Of a stretch of 5,622 nt of DNA, positions 5,521 through 5,622 are shown piece by piece; the first letter of the stretch is position 1; every line of letters starts with the position of its first letter. This DNA comes from Chlamydiota bacterium (GTDB lineage Bacteria > Chlamydiota > Chlamydiia > Chlamydiales > Rhabdochlamydiaceae): NCBI GenBank assembly GCA_027348355.1, contig DAIEPN010000255.1, positions 1-5,622 of the forward strand, in the 5' to 3' direction. The translations under genes were made by a program, and so were the position numbers. The notes under the pieces were generated by a model, which saw nothing but the letters and a program-made list of their open reading frames with translations, had not been told where the DNA came from and ran no database searches.

Positions 5521-5622
5521 TCATTTCGTTTTTATATTGATCTTCTTGGTTTGATTTTCTTTGGATTTTATGAAAGAAACCTTCATGACTCCGTCTTTAT
5601 AGACAGCTTCAGGATCTTTTTT
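5521..5622 (-). CDS. Hsp20/alpha-crystallin-type small heat-shock protein, C-terminal fragment
   Basis: The frame enters from the right edge and ends at TGA (5521-5523), giving the last 33 residues. AVYKDGVMKVSF matches the Hsp20 signature AxYKDGVLxVxxPK at the final strands of the alpha-crystallin domain. NQTKKINIKTK matches the usual KKIxI-type C-terminal extension that docks neighbouring subunits. Small heat-shock proteins are cytoplasmic, ATP-independent holdases that bind unfolding proteins. The usual proline of the LxVxxPK motif is replaced (SFIKSK). The start, promoter and any heat-shock control element lie outside the window. The small hypothetical gene follows 93 bases downstream. 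Confidence 0.75.
   Translation of the reverse strand, partial: KKDPEAVYKDGVMKVSFIKSKENQTKKINIKTK

Noticed and set aside
1..5622. CRISPR array, tRNA, rRNA, complete insertion sequence or phage genes
   Set aside because: No regularly spaced repeats, cloverleaf sequence, transposase motif or terminal inverted repeats were seen on either strand.

Overview
The window looks like a chromosomal segment from an amoeba-associated member of the Chlamydiae (Parachlamydia/Protochlamydia-like). The DNA is AT-rich and the genes have weak or absent Shine-Dalgarno sites. A protein pairing an F-box-like N-terminus with leucine-rich repeats sits among housekeeping genes and lineage-type secreted hypotheticals. 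The phylum is inferred from this style of gene content; no marker gene fixes the species.

Layout, left to right. (1) 1-1240, minus strand: N-terminal 413 residues of a large secreted, mostly alpha-helical protein that runs off the left edge. (2) 1241-1752: a 512-base gene-free stretch. It holds a plausible promoter for the left gene, a 12-bp palindrome and a cluster of GACCT/AGGTC inverted repeats. (3) 1753-3326, minus strand: an F-box/LRR protein gene followed 47 bases later by pgeF (YfiH/laccase-domain family), probably cotranscribed. (4) 3327-3458: a divergent promoter region. (5) 3459-4127, plus strand: a 222-residue exported hypothetical protein with a Gly-rich hydrophobic C-terminal segment. 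(6) 4200-5084, plus strand: a CPBP (Rce1/Abi-like) intramembrane protease with its own promoter-like sequence. (7) 5095-5427, minus strand: a small unrecognised protein whose stop codon converges on the protease stop, 10 bases apart. (8) 5521-5622, minus strand: the C-terminal 33 residues of what looks like an Hsp20-type small heat-shock protein, entering from the right edge.

The genes do not form one obvious pathway. PgeF points to peptidoglycan precursor quality control. The F-box/LRR protein points to manipulation of a eukaryotic host's ubiquitin machinery. The two signal-peptide proteins are candidates for envelope or host-interface roles. The CPBP protease would act in the inner membrane. 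The Hsp20 fragment and the small protein downstream of it share a strand and may share a transcript. I see no complete mobile element, CRISPR array, tRNA or rRNA. The least explained parts are the repeat cluster at 1463-1534 and the exported protein at 3459-4127.
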